Below the pieces are notes generated by a model. That model saw nothing but the letters and a program-made list of their open reading frames with translations, was not told the DNA's origin and did not search any database. Source: Rhizobium altiplani (GTDB lineage: Bacteria; Pseudomonadota; Alphaproteobacteria; Rhizobiales; Rhizobiaceae). Taken from it: a stretch of DNA of 33,587 nucleotides. The translations under genes were made by a program, and so were the position numbers. Location: positions 1-33,587 of the forward strand of contig NZ_LNCD01000071.1 in the NCBI RefSeq assembly GCF_001542405.1, written 5' to 3'. The first letter of the stretch is position 1; the number at the start of each line of letters is the position of its first letter. Below, piece after piece: positions 18,862 through 27,402 of the stretch.

Positions 18862-19257
18862 ATGAATGAAATCGTAGACCAGATCGCCGCGCGTGTGGGC
18901 ATCACTCCGGAACTGGCCGAAAAGGCGGTGGGCATGATGCTCGGCTTCCTGCAGCGCGAGGCGGCAGACGGTCCGGTCGCCAAGATGATCGAAGCCATTC
19001 CGGGCGCGTCCGACCTCGTTGCCAAGTACAATGGCGAAGGCGCGAGTGGCGGCGGCGGGATCCTCGGCAGCATCATGGGCGCGCTCGGCGGCGGCGGCAT
19101 CATGGCGCTCGGCCAGCAGCTGATGTCGGAAGGCCTTGGCATGGGCGAGATCACCACGCTCGCCAAGGAAACCATCGCGATTGCCGAGCAGCACGCGGGC
19201 AAGGAAGTCGTGGACGAGGTTGTCGGCTCGGTTCCGGGCCTCAGCCAGTTCGTCTAA
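18862..19257 (+). CDS. DUF2780-like small helical protein
   Basis: 131 residues from ATG 18862, selected by AGGAGG at 18850-18855; an earlier in-frame ATG at 18739 lies inside the promoter region. The pattern of amphipathic helices with a central glycine-rich loop (GEGASGGGGILGSIMGALGGGG) resembles the DUF2780/DUF2267 families. There is no signal peptide and no cysteine. Function is unknown. A perfect palindrome at 18830-18845 overlaps its promoter region and a strong terminator follows. Confidence 0.8.
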   Translation: MNEIVDQIAARVGITPELAEKAVGMMLGFLQREAADGPVAKMIEAIPGASDLVAKYNGEGASGGGGILGSIMGALGGGGIMALGQQLMSEGLGMGEITTLAKETIAIAEQHAGKEVVDEVVGSVPGLSQFV

Positions 19258-19279
19258 GCGGCAAGAGAAGACTTTCGGC

Positions 19280-19303
19280 GGGCGGGGCTTGTTCCCGCCC
19301 GTT
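19280..19303 (+). terminator. Rho-independent-type terminator
   Basis: Stem GGGCGGG / CCCGCCC with a GCTTGTT loop, followed by GTTTGCATTTG. It lies 23 nt after the DUF2780-like stop. Confidence 0.7.
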
Positions 19304-19315
19304 TGCATTTGTGGG

Positions 19316-19747
19316 CTACGGCGTTACTCCAAGTAGGGTCAGCCAGGCTTGCGACTGGTCGCCGGCAGCCTTGCGTCCGGCATCGTCAAGCACACGGGGG
19401 CCGCAATAACGGTCGATGTTGGTCCGGTCGGTGTCGTTGATCTCTGGGTTGTGCGATGCCGCAATAACCTGACGCCAGGCACAGCCAAGGACGGGCTCGA
19501 CAACGATGCCCTCGTTGCAGCCGGTGCTCAGACAGAAAGAAATTTTCCTCTGACTTTCGATGCGACCGGCGATGGCATCCGCGTAAAGGCCGGTCCAATC
19601 AGCACGGATCTGTTCGCAGCGCTCGGAAGCGTCGCTTTGCTGGCAACTGATCGTCGGAACATAGCTGTCCGCGGGCGGCCAGTCGGCAACCTCGGCGAGG
19701 CTGACGCATCCACAGGCAACAAGAACGGCTGCAATCAACTGCGACAT
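19316..19747 (-). CDS. Cysteine-containing exported protein, unknown function
   Basis: A 143-residue protein with an N-terminal hydrophobic segment ending VACGCVSLA (possible lipoprotein or Sec signal) and six further cysteines in the mature part (SCQQ, RCEQ, SFCLSTGCNEG, LGCAW, RYCGP). The block YADAIAGRIESQRKISFCLSTGC followed by GCAWRQVI recalls Sel1-like helical repeats, but only one unit is visible. AAGAGG is placed 4 nt before ATG 19747. It is convergent with the DUF2780-like gene. Confidence 0.7.
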   Translation of the reverse strand: MSQLIAAVLVACGCVSLAEVADWPPADSYVPTISCQQSDASERCEQIRADWTGLYADAIAGRIESQRKISFCLSTGCNEGIVVEPVLGCAWRQVIAASHNPEINDTDRTNIDRYCGPRVLDDAGRKAAGDQSQAWLTLLGVTP

Positions 19748-19837
19748 CGGGCCTCTTATCCGGCAAGAGAATCACTGAAGACAAGCTACAGCTTCTCTTG
19801 CGTGTTAGGGAGGCACTTCTGAAGCGTCATGGCATCA

Positions 19838-19859
19838 AAGCCGGCAAGGCAGCCGGCTT
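19838..19859 (-). terminator. Terminator overlapping the stop of the 68-residue protein
   Basis: On the minus strand, AAGCCGGC pairs perfectly with GCCGGCTT around TGCCTT. The hairpin starts within the stop codon and is followed by TTGATGCC. Confidence 0.55.
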
Positions 19860-20064
19860 AATGCTTGCTCTTCGTTTCTCTTGCCAGCTTAAGGATGACG
19901 TCGTCGGCAGCGTCGGCCAGAGCCATCGCGATTTCGGCTGCCTTCCATCCCCTTTTCTCGCCATTGCGAATGAGCTCGAAAAGGAGGGGTTCGAACTCCG
20001 ACCTGCAGGTTTCCATACGCTGATCGGAAGTCGAACGATTCTTAGCCAATTGACTATCTACCAT
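19858..20064 (-). CDS. Small helical protein, unknown function
   Basis: 68 residues from ATG 20064 (the frame is open to 20118 but upstream residues look non-coding). The N-terminal part is polar; the C-terminal half (KRGWKAAEIAMALADAADDVILKLARE) is amphipathic helix. There is no signal peptide or motif. A GGGG about 8 nt upstream is a modest ribosome site. The terminator-like hairpin at its end supports a real short transcript. Confidence 0.5.
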   Translation of the reverse strand: MVDSQLAKNRSTSDQRMETCRSEFEPLLFELIRNGEKRGWKAAEIAMALADAADDVILKLARETKSKH

Positions 20065-20437
20065 GTCAATACCCCAAAACCCTCGGGATAGATTTAGCAA
20101 GGCGGCGAGAGAGCGCAAGTAAATATATTAATCGAGCTTTAACAATTTCGACTAATATATACTTTATTCGCCAAATGCTAGAAAAATATAAGAAGGGCCC
20201 GTCGGGGTTGGACGAGCCCCGCCTTCTTTGTCGCACAGAAAAAGCAACGCGGTCAGCCGAAGAATCTTCGCTATACTAAGCGAAAGGGTCAACACATCCA
20301 TATTTTGTATAGCACACCATAAATGTGTTGCGATGGATCTCGCCCAAACGAAATGGTACAATATCTATGCTCGCCATGCGCGAGCGGCCGGGAAATTCTA
20401 CTCGGTTTTACTTTAGTTAAGCGTGTATTTCCGGGCT
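20065..20437. other. AT-rich structured intergenic region, candidate small RNA
   Basis: No convincing gene lies in these 373 bases. There is a long hairpin with arms AAGAAGG (20190-20196) and CCTTCTT (20222-20228), extended inward by GCCCGTC / GACGAGC-type pairing. Two interleaved perfect inverted repeats follow: GCTATAC 20270-20276 with GTATAGC 20307-20313, and CAACACAT 20290-20297 with ATGTGTTG 20323-20330. On the minus strand the long hairpin runs into TATATTTTTC, like an intrinsic terminator, so a minus-strand small RNA (or the end of the zwf transcript) is possible. Confidence 0.4.
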
Positions 20438-21946
20438 TTACTTTGGATCAGGGTTGCGGGTGGCTGCGCCCAGTTCATGCCACTCCCGGCCATCGCGGCG
20501 GATCAGTTCGTCGGCGCAGGATGGACCACTGCTTCCGGGCGCGTATGACTCCGGCGTTTCGCTGCTTTTTGCCCATATATCCAGGAAGGGTTGCACCGCC
20601 GCCCAACCGGCCTCGATGCCGTCCGCGCGCTGGAACAGCGTCTGGTCACCGGTGAAGAGGTCGTAGAGAAGCGACTCGTACCCCGTCATCTTGCCGATAT
20701 CGAATTCGTCGGCATAGCGGAAGTCGAGCGAGACCGGGACGGTGTCGACAGATAGGCCGGGCGACTTGATGGAGATCTCGACGCTCAGCCCCTCATCGGG
20801 CTGGACCTGGATGAGCATCTTGTTCGGCGGCAGGTGACGGTTGACATCCGTTTTCCGAAACTGCGCGAAGGGCACCTGCTGGAAGGTGATGACGACTTCC
20901 GTATCGCGCGCCTTCAGCGCCTTGCCCGTCCTGAGATAGAAGGGCACGCCGGCCCAGCGCCAGGAATCGACGTAGAGCTTCATCGCGACGAAGGTTTCGG
21001 TGTTGCTGTCGGGCGAGACGTTCTTGGTTTCCCGGAACGCGGCAATGTCGTTTCCGTCGAGCTTGCCTGATGTGTAGGCGCCGCGAACGGCATGCGTTTC
21101 GGCTTCCTCCGGCGTATAGATGCGCAGCGCGCCCAGCGCCTTGCTCTTTTCCGTGCGGATCGCTTCGGCGCCGAAACCGTTCGGGGCCTCCATCGCGATC
21201 ATCGCCAGCAGTTGGAACAGATGATTGGGGATCATGTCGCGCATTGCGCCGGTCGCGTCGTAGAATTTGCCGCGCGTGCCGACGTCGACTGTTTCGGCGG
21301 CGCTGATCTGCACGTGGTCGATATAGTTGTTGTTCCAGAGCGCCTCGATCATCATGTTGGCGAAGCGGGCGGTCAGAATGTTCTGCACCGTCTCCTTTCC
21401 CAGGAAGTGGTCGAGGCGGTAGACCTGGCTCTCGGAGACATTGGAGAGGATCCGGGCGTTCAGCGCACGGGCCGAGGCGAGGTCGGTGCCGAAAGGCTTC
21501 TCGATGGCAATCCGCCGGAAGCATCCGTCAGCTTCGCTGGTGAGGCCGTGTTGGGCCAGCTTTTCGACCAGCGGGCCGAAGAACTGTGGCGGTACCGCGA
21601 AGTAGAAGGCCGCGTTACAGCTCGTCAGGTGCTTCTTGATCTCGACGAATATGCCGTCTTGCGTGAAATCGCCTGAAATGTAGGAGATGCGCTGCTGCAG
21701 ACGCTGCCAGGCGTCGTCGGTCTCCGGTCGGATCGGGTCGCTCAATCCGGCAAGAAAGCTGTCCAGCCTCGCAACCAGTGAGGCGTCGTCGCCAGCTTCT
21801 ATGCCGACGCCGAGGATCTTCAGATCGTCGCCGACCAATCCGCTTCGCGTCAGATTGATGATCGCCGGTATCAGCAGGCGCCGCGTCAGGTCGCCGGTCG
21901 CGCCGAAGATGACGAGTGTGGCTGACGGAATGGGGGCGGCGTCCAT
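20438..21946 (-). CDS. zwf: Glucose-6-phosphate 1-dehydrogenase
   Basis: 502 residues from ATG 21946 (GAGGAA about 8 nt upstream; the frame opens earlier). It oxidises glucose-6-phosphate to 6-phosphogluconolactone with NAD(P)+. The dinucleotide fingerprint GATGDLTRR is near residues 15-23, and the active-site segment RLDHFLGKE holds catalytic His180 and Lys184. The substrate-binding IEKPFGTDL and DMIPNHLFQLL blocks are also present. In rhizobia the main zwf copy sits with pgl and edd; here neither is adjacent, so this is probably a stand-alone paralogue. The tam gene lies 147 bp upstream on the same strand. Confidence 0.93.
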   Translation of the reverse strand: MDAAPIPSATLVIFGATGDLTRRLLIPAIINLTRSGLVGDDLKILGVGIEAGDDASLVARLDSFLAGLSDPIRPETDDAWQRLQQRISYISGDFTQDGIFVEIKKHLTSCNAAFYFAVPPQFFGPLVEKLAQHGLTSEADGCFRRIAIEKPFGTDLASARALNARILSNVSESQVYRLDHFLGKETVQNILTARFANMMIEALWNNNYIDHVQISAAETVDVGTRGKFYDATGAMRDMIPNHLFQLLAMIAMEAPNGFGAEAIRTEKSKALGALRIYTPEEAETHAVRGAYTSGKLDGNDIAAFRETKNVSPDSNTETFVAMKLYVDSWRWAGVPFYLRTGKALKARDTEVVITFQQVPFAQFRKTDVNRHLPPNKMLIQVQPDEGLSVEISIKSPGLSVDTVPVSLDFRYADEFDIGKMTGYESLLYDLFTGDQTLFQRADGIEAGWAAVQPFLDIWAKSSETPESYAPGSSGPSCADELIRRDGREWHELGAATRNPDPK

Positions 21947-22093
21947 GAAGGGTTCCTCGCTGTTTCCATCGACTATAGTGCGCGCTTGTGCGGCGGCAAG
22001 CAGGATGCCGCCTGAGCATTGCACGGTAATGTCATCGGATCCTGTCTTGCCCTTCGACTGGCCAATCGGAGCCCGTCAAACCGCCAGGGCGTG

Positions 22094-22864
22094 TCAGCTC
22101 TTAACCGCCACCATGAAGATCCGCGGGAAGCGCAACAACACGCGCCCGTCCGACATCTTCGGGTAGGCCTTTTCAACGCGGCCGAGATAGTCGGCCAGGA
22201 ACGCCTCGCGATGCTTTTCGCCTGCGTGATCGAGATAGGGCCGCAGGCCCGTTCCTTTGACCCATTCGACGATTGCGGCGGCGTCAGCCATTGGATGGTT
22301 GTAGGCTGTATGCCAGATGTCGACGCGGGCGGCCTTGTCGATGAGCCGACTGTAGTAGGTGGAGGGCGGCGGCAGGGTTTCGCGGCGAACGCTCCGCGCC
22401 GCGAACGCTGTTTTCCACGGGCCGGCATGCGCCGTCTCCTCCATCAGCAGATGCGTCGGCTCGGTCAGATTGTCGGGCATTTGCACCGCCAGCACGCCGC
22501 CCGGCGCAAGTCCGTCCATCAAGCGATCGAAAATGTCGAGGTGCTCAGGCAGCCACTGGAAGACGGCATTCGCAAAGAGGAGGTCCGCCGGTTCGCTCGG
22601 CTGCCAGGTGGCAAGGTCGGCCTCGACAAAGGGCGTGCCGGGCATGCGCTTGCGAGCCGCTTCCAGCATGTTCAGATCGCTGTCCAGGCCGGAAACGCCT
22701 TTGGCACCGAAACGCTCGACAATCAGCTCCGTCGAATTGCCCGGCCCGCAGCCGAGGTCCACGGCGTGGCGGACGTGTTCAAGCGGCACCTGCGCCAACA
22801 GATCCCGCGCCGGGCGTGTGCGTTCATCCTCGAATTTGACATACTGGCTGGCAGACCATACCAT
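22094..22864 (-). CDS. tam: Trans-aconitate 2-methyltransferase
   Basis: 256 residues. It methylates trans-aconitate, the inhibitory isomer formed from cis-aconitate, using S-adenosylmethionine in the cytoplasm. The SAM motif [11 protein letters not shown] is at about residues 35-44, followed by GLDSDLNML and [11 protein letters not shown], which are typical of the Tam family, along with the N-terminal [24 protein letters not shown] 22864 is chosen over the ATG six bases earlier because AAGGGAG is 6 nt from it but abuts the earlier one. The length equals the usual family length. Confidence 0.93.
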   Translation of the reverse strand: MVWSASQYVKFEDERTRPARDLLAQVPLEHVRHAVDLGCGPGNSTELIVERFGAKGVSGLDSDLNMLEAARKRMPGTPFVEADLATWQPSEPADLLFANAVFQWLPEHLDIFDRLMDGLAPGGVLAVQMPDNLTEPTHLLMEETAHAGPWKTAFAARSVRRETLPPPSTYYSRLIDKAARVDIWHTAYNHPMADAAAIVEWVKGTGLRPYLDHAGEKHREAFLADYLGRVEKAYPKMSDGRVLLRFPRIFMVAVKS

Positions 22865-23041
22865 GACCATCTCCCTTACAAATTAGCTTCCAGGGTGCGC
22901 GCTCGCATCGCGCCTACGTCGCGACCGGTCGGCGTCGAGCTCAAATACAGTCGACGAACGGCGGCGAACGCAAGAGGCCGCGTACGAAATCGCCCATATC
23001 GTCTTTGTATGACAGTATTTATTAAGGGAGCAGGTGAGGCT

Positions 23042-23064
23042 CGCCCGAGCTATAGTCTCGGGCG
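23042..23064 (-). terminator. Hairpin after the cupin gene
   Basis: Perfect 8-bp stem CGCCCGAG / CTCGGGCG around a 7-nt loop, 15 nt past the cupin stop. There is no good U-run, but TAATAAATA occurs further on. Confidence 0.45.
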
Positions 23065-23078
23065 GAGACCAAAAGGAC

Positions 23079-23546
23079 TCAGGCCGCCAATATGGTGATC
23101 CCATGGGCGTTGGCTGCGGCATTCATGCGGTCCCGCGTTTCCGCTGACGGCGCCGCCTTCGGCGGTTCCTGCGAGCCAGCTGCCTCCAGAAATTCCACCA
23201 TGTCGCTGTCGACGATAGCCGAGAAGATGGCGGCCTGATGGCCGGGATTGGAGTAGGCGTGCGGCTGGTTCGCCTCGATGCGGACGATGTCGCCGGCCGT
23301 CGCCTCGAACTCGTCGATGCCGTTCTCCGTCGCGCGGCGGATCGTCAGCCGACCCTCGATGATCCTGAAGACCTCGGGACTGGCGTGGCGGTGCAGCGGC
23401 GTCCGGCTGCCCGCCGGCACGGTAATGTCGAAGATGTTGAGCCAGGCTCCTTGCAGACGAGCCCGTCGCTCGATCCGATCGCCCAGCACGAAGAACACCT
23501 TCGCGCTCGCCTGGGCAGGCGCTTTTACAAATGAGTTGGACATCAT
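23079..23546 (-). CDS. Cupin-domain protein
   Basis: A 155-residue single-domain cupin. Motif 1 PLHRHASPEVFRIIEGRLTI and motif 2 GDIVRIEANQPHAYSN supply the metal-binding His/His/Glu and His residues, so a metal-dependent role (dioxygenase, isomerase or sensor) is possible. The substrate cannot be inferred. Two adjacent ATG codons (23546 and 23543) could start it. No partner gene is in the same transcript. The region behind it (23547-24157) holds a remnant of another cupin on the other strand. Confidence 0.85.
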   Translation of the reverse strand: MMSNSFVKAPAQASAKVFFVLGDRIERRARLQGAWLNIFDITVPAGSRTPLHRHASPEVFRIIEGRLTIRRATENGIDEFEATAGDIVRIEANQPHAYSNPGHQAAIFSAIVDSDMVEFLEAAGSQEPPKAAPSAETRDRMNAAANAHGITILAA

Positions 23547-23696
23547 GTCTCGCTTTTCTTTTTCTTGGCGGCGAGCCCGTTAGACCTTTCCAAGGTCAAT
23601 GGCAACTGGCTTCAAGTCCGTCGTGGTTGGCGTTTTCAGCGTCGGCCGGCATATGGGCAATGATCCTGTCGGCATCAAGATGGTGCGGCGTATCGC

Positions 23697-23936
23697 CCCT
23701 TTGCGGCTCTCTTCGTCCGAGAGCGGCCACATGTCCAGCATAGCTGGCGGAGTATCAGCGACGAGCCGGGCCAGATGTTCGGGACCGTCACACCTGGAGG
23801 CTGCGAGCAGCTGTTCATCGACATCGAAGCACTCAATGCCGATACGCCCGAGAAAATTGCAGTGATCGAGGCGCGCCTGGGGATCATCAACGATGTCACG
23901 CTGGCCCTCAATTTGGCGAGCGTGAAGCAAGGATAG
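23697..23936 (+). pseudogene. C-terminal remnant of a second cupin protein
   Basis: The frame ending in TAG 23934-23936 reads like the end of a cupin: FVRERPHVQHSWRS, then ISDEPGQMFGTVTPGGCEQLF and a helical tail IAVIEARLGIINDV. The family pattern is (F)VPRGxPHxWRNxSDEPxxxxxxxTPGGxExFF. A stop at 23661 interrupts the frame, and no N-terminal cupin half with a start codon is visible in any frame upstream, so this is a decayed copy. The rest of the 611-base gap between the cupin and the dehydrogenase gene holds no supportable gene. Confidence 0.6.
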
Positions 23937-24157
23937 GTTACCGGCACGGCATTGGCGCCTACCGTTTAAGGCTGCAGCACTCTCCTGGCCCTCGCTCTGC
24001 GCCGCCAGAATGCGTTTGGCGACTTCCCCCAAAGCCTTTGCACTGTCCTTGGCGATGGACGCCGCGATGGCCTGCAGCGCTGCAATATGAATCGCAACCA
24101 CAGTAACGCTACAAACTGCAGCACTCGTTTTGATTGAAGTCGGTTGCGGTCGAGCCG

Positions 24158-25198
24158 TCAGAACTGCGTGATGACACTGATCCCGACTCCTTCGGCCTGA
24201 TCCAGCGTCATCAAGCCCGGGATCGCCTCTTGAAGCGTGATGCGCCGGCCGATTAGCTTCTGTGGCGCGATCTTGCCTGACGTCAGCATCGACAGCATCG
24301 CATCGTAGCGCCAGGCCTGCATGCCGTGGCTGCCGTAGATCTCCAGCTCGTGGCCGATCACCTGCGCCATCGGGATCTGCGGTGCCGCATATTCGCCGAC
24401 CATGAGGCCGACCTGCACATGCCGCCCGCGCCGGCGCAGGTTCTTGATCGAGTTGAAGCAGGTGACGGGGTGGCCGAGCGCGTCGATCGAGACATGCGCG
24501 CCACCCTTGGTGATCTCGCGAACCGCTTCCGCCACATCGGCGACGCTCTTCGCATTGATCGTGGCCACCGCGCCGCAGTCGCGCGCGAAGGCGAGCTTCT
24601 CGTCGGAGAGATCGATACCGATGGCGTTGGCGCCAAGCGCCGTTGCGATCATGATCGCCGATAGGCCGACGCCCCCGCAGCCGTGAATGGCGATCCATTC
24701 GCCGGGACCGGTGCGCGCCTGGTCGGCAACGGCGCGAAACGACGTCGCAAAGCGGCAGCCGAGGCTTGCCGCCGTCGCATCATCGATGCTGTCGGGAAGG
24801 TGCACGAGGTTGGTGTCGGCATAATCGATCGCCACGTATTCCGCAAACGAACCCCAATGCGTGAAGCCGGGCTGGAACTGGTTCGGGCAGACCTGCTGGT
24901 TGCCGGAATGGCATTCGCCGCAATGGCCGCAGCCGGACACGAAGGGTACGGTCACGCGATCGCCGACCTTGAAGCGCGCGACGCCCTTGCCCGTTGCGAC
25001 GACCTTGCCGGCCAGTTCATGGCCCGGCACATGCGGCAGCTTGATATCAGGATCATGGCCCATCCAGCCGTGCCAGTCGCTGCGGCAGAGCCCGGTCGCG
25101 CCGACGGCAATGACCACGCCATCCTCGCTGGGCGTGGGGTCGGGCAGGGCGCGAATTTCGGGAGCCTTCTCAAAGGCGTCGTAGAACATGGCTTTCAT
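24158..25198 (-). CDS. Zinc-dependent alcohol dehydrogenase (MDR family)
   Basis: A 346-residue GroES-like/Rossmann alcohol dehydrogenase. Catalytic zinc ligands: Cys38 (GLCRSD) and His60-Glu61 (GHE), with Cys in LGCRFATSF as the likely third ligand. The structural zinc set is Cys90, Cys93, Cys96 and Cys104. The NAD-binding fingerprint GCGGVGLSA is near residue 173, with an acidic GIDLSDEKL end that favours NAD+. The substrate is not determined; neighbours give no pathway. It is divergent from the aminotransferase gene at 25448, with a 249-bp gap carrying a 9-bp spaced inverted repeat. Confidence 0.92.
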   Translation of the reverse strand: MKAMFYDAFEKAPEIRALPDPTPSEDGVVIAVGATGLCRSDWHGWMGHDPDIKLPHVPGHELAGKVVATGKGVARFKVGDRVTVPFVSGCGHCGECHSGNQQVCPNQFQPGFTHWGSFAEYVAIDYADTNLVHLPDSIDDATAASLGCRFATSFRAVADQARTGPGEWIAIHGCGGVGLSAIMIATALGANAIGIDLSDEKLAFARDCGAVATINAKSVADVAEAVREITKGGAHVSIDALGHPVTCFNSIKNLRRRGRHVQVGLMVGEYAAPQIPMAQVIGHELEIYGSHGMQAWRYDAMLSMLTSGKIAPQKLIGRRITLQEAIPGLMTLDQAEGVGISVITQF

Positions 25199-25266
25199 CG
25201 ATTTTACTCCCTATCAGCCCCAGCGATTCCGACGGATGATGCCACGCCGTCGGTGTCGCATCCAAT

Positions 25267-25309
25267 CGCGCCATCCATGATTTTCCGTGATATACCCATC
25301 GATGGCGCG
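25267..25309. promoter_or_regulatory. Spaced inverted repeat between divergent genes
   Basis: Perfect 9-bp arms CGCGCCATC and GATGGCGCG are separated by 25 bp, in the gap between the dehydrogenase (minus) and aminotransferase (plus) genes. It may be an operator or a hairpin in one of the leaders. Confidence 0.3.
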
Positions 25310-25447
25310 CAAGGGATCGCGCACGAATATTACGCCCTGGAAAGCCTCGTCGCCATTTTCTTGCGTAGGGTTCCAGGCCGCGGATTTCCGCTTGACCGGC
25401 TCTTCGCGCAGGGATTTTGCTCTTCGGACTTTTCAAGGAGAATGCCC

Positions 25448-26335
25448 ATGGCCGTCGACACATCGCCCCGTTCAACCACCTGGACCTACGTCGAGGGAGA
25501 GTGGCTCACTGGCAATCCGCCGCTGATCGGGCCGACCTCGCATGCCATGTGGCTGGCCTCGACGGTCTTCGATGGGGCGCGTTGGTTCGACGGCATCGCG
25601 CCGGATCTCGACCGGCATTGCCAGCGCGTCAATCGCTCGGCGATCAACATGGGCCTGAAGCCCGTCAAGACCGCTGAGGAGATCGAGGCGCTTGCCTGGG
25701 AAGGCATCAAGAGGTTCGACGGCAAGACGCCTGTTTACATCAAGCCGATGTATTGGGGCGAGCATGGTTCAGCCGGCAGCGTCGTCACCGTCGACGGTGA
25801 ATCCACCCGCTTCGCCCTTTGCCTGTTCGAAGCCCCGCTCGGCAACAATGCGCCGAATTCGCTGACCGTCTCGCCCTATCGCCGCCCGTCGCCGGAAACG
25901 GCGATGACGGATGCCAAGGCCGGCTCGCTCTATCCGAACAGCGGCCGCGCCATTGCCGAGGCCAAAAGCCGTGGTTTCGACAATGCGCTGATGCGCGACA
26001 TGAACGGCAACGTTGCGGAAACGGCGTCCTCCAACATCTTCATGGTCAAGGACGGCATCGTCTCGACGCCGATCGCCAACCGCACCTTCCTTGCCGGCAT
26101 CACCCGCGCCCGCGTCATCGGCCTGCTGCGCAAGGCGGGTTTCGAAGTTCGGGAAGTGACGCTCTCGGTCGAGGATTTCATGAACGCCGACGAGATCTTC
26201 ACGACGGGCAATTACTCCAAGGTCGTTGGCGTCAATCGCCTCGATGGCCGCGACTTCCAGCAAGGGCCGGTCACGCGCAAGGCGCTCGAACTTTATATGG
26301 ATTGGGCCTTCGGCCGCAGCGAAAGCGACAGCTAA
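25448..26335 (+). CDS. Branched-chain amino acid aminotransferase (PLP fold type IV)
   Basis: 295 residues from ATG 25448, set by AAGGAG 7 nt upstream; the frame is open much further back, but that is only antisense of the dehydrogenase. It transfers amino groups between branched-chain 2-oxo acids and glutamate. The class IV landmarks are visible: VFDGARWFDG near the N-terminus, the PLP-binding lysine in DAKAGSLYPN, and NVAETASSNIFMVKDG. The length is that of the short IlvE-like enzymes of rhizobia, which often exist in several copies, so I do not assign ilvE. A hairpin follows at 26360-26384 and a bestrophin gene lies 110 bp downstream. Confidence 0.9.
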   Translation: MAVDTSPRSTTWTYVEGEWLTGNPPLIGPTSHAMWLASTVFDGARWFDGIAPDLDRHCQRVNRSAINMGLKPVKTAEEIEALAWEGIKRFDGKTPVYIKPMYWGEHGSAGSVVTVDGESTRFALCLFEAPLGNNAPNSLTVSPYRRPSPETAMTDAKAGSLYPNSGRAIAEAKSRGFDNALMRDMNGNVAETASSNIFMVKDGIVSTPIANRTFLAGITRARVIGLLRKAGFEVREVTLSVEDFMNADEIFTTGNYSKVVGVNRLDGRDFQQGPVTRKALELYMDWAFGRSESDS

Positions 26336-26359
26336 GTCTGTTGCCTCGGATCTGAATAC

Positions 26360-26384
26360 AATGGCCGCGCTTGCCGCGGCCATT
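26360..26384 (+). terminator. Hairpin after the aminotransferase gene
   Basis: Perfect 10-bp stem AATGGCCGCG / CGCGGCCATT with a CTTGC loop, 24 nt past the stop. The poly-U is weak. Confidence 0.5.
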
Positions 26385-26445
26385 CGCTCGGCTGTAGGGA
26401 GGAGAGCCGACATCTCTTTGTTCGAACGACCGAGAAGCCCGCGTC

Positions 26446-27372
26446 ATGATCGTGCGCCCCCGTCCCAGCCTGCTCAAACTGTTCTTCATTATCCGCGGCT
26501 CGATCATCAAGCAGGTTTTTCCGCAGATCCTGCTGACCGGCTTCCTGTCCTCGCTCGTGGTTCTCGTCCACAGCGTCTGGCCGGGTGTCCTGCCGGTTTT
26601 CAGCGGTGCGCCTTTCGCGCTTCTCGGCATCGCGATCTCCATCTTCCTCGGCTTCCGCAACAACGCCTGCTATGACCGCTGGTGGGAGGCGCGCAAGCAG
26701 TGGGGACAGATGATCTTTTCGGCGCGTCACTTCGCGCGGCAGACGCTGATCCTCGAAACGGCGCATGGCGAGGCCGGGGCCGAAGCGCGCAGACGCCTGG
26801 TCACGCTCGTCATCGCCTTCATCCAGTCGCTGGTGCCGCATCTGCGTGCTGGCAGTGGCCGCGAAAAGGTCGAACGCCTGCTGTCGCCTGAGCTGAAAGC
26901 CCGCTATCACGCGAGCCGCACGCCGCCGGAGGCGATTTCGCTGGAAATTTCCCGGGAGCTTGCCGATCTGCGTGCCAAGGACATGCTGTCAGACATCTCC
27001 TATCAGATACTCGACAAGACGCTCGGAGAGCTGACGCTGGCGCAGGCCTCCTGTGAGCGTATCCGCTGGACACCGGTGCCGTTCGGCTACACGCTGTTGC
27101 TGCACCGCACGGCGCACCTCTTCTGCCTGCTGTTGCCGTTCGGCTTCGACGACGTCCTCGGCTGGTTCATGCCCTTTGCGACGGCGCTGGTCGCCTACAC
27201 CTTCTTCGGCCTCGATGCGCTCGGCGACGAGCTGGAAGCGCCCTTCGGCAACCAGCCGAATGCGCTGCCGATCGGCGCCCTTGCCGACACGATCGAGATC
27301 AATCTGCGCGAAGCGCTGGGAGAGACCGACCTGCCGCCTCTCCCGGTGCCGGTGGACTACCTTTTGATGTAA
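26446..27372 (+). CDS. Bestrophin-family membrane channel protein
   Basis: A 308-residue bestrophin/YneE-like integral membrane protein; relatives form pentameric anion or cation channels. Family landmarks: hydrophobic helix about residues 25-45; SGAPFALLGIAISIFLGFRNNACYDRWWEARKQWG (about 50-85), containing the pore-lining NNACYDRW motif; and the C-terminal pair of helices (about 205-250) ending with FFGLDALGDELEAPFG. The length matches bacterial bestrophins. GAGAAG precedes the ATG by about 9 nt. It is in the same direction as the aminotransferase but after a hairpin, so likely its own unit. Confidence 0.9.
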   Translation: MIVRPRPSLLKLFFIIRGSIIKQVFPQILLTGFLSSLVVLVHSVWPGVLPVFSGAPFALLGIAISIFLGFRNNACYDRWWEARKQWGQMIFSARHFARQTLILETAHGEAGAEARRRLVTLVIAFIQSLVPHLRAGSGREKVERLLSPELKARYHASRTPPEAISLEISRELADLRAKDMLSDISYQILDKTLGELTLAQASCERIRWTPVPFGYTLLLHRTAHLFCLLLPFGFDDVLGWFMPFATALVAYTFFGLDALGDELEAPFGNQPNALPIGALADTIEINLREALGETDLPPLPVPVDYLLM

Positions 27373-27402
27373 GCTCTCCGGCCTCCGTAGCGCTGAAAGA
27401 AG

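Noticed and set aside
20164..20416. Short open frames of 60-65 codons on both strands in the AT-rich gap
   Set aside because: No ribosome sites and no family resemblance, and they are crossed by strong inverted repeats; treated as non-coding.
23580..24698. 372-codon minus-strand frame running through the cupin remnant and into the dehydrogenase
   Set aside because: The first third is an out-of-frame version of the dehydrogenase, and the rest overlaps the plus-strand cupin remnant without any recognisable family. The stretch around 23940-24090 is helix-like but has no start or ribosome site.
24683..25447. Upstream extension of the aminotransferase frame
   Set aside because: This part is antisense of the dehydrogenase and the intergenic region; the ribosome site at 25435-25440 fixes the start at 25448.
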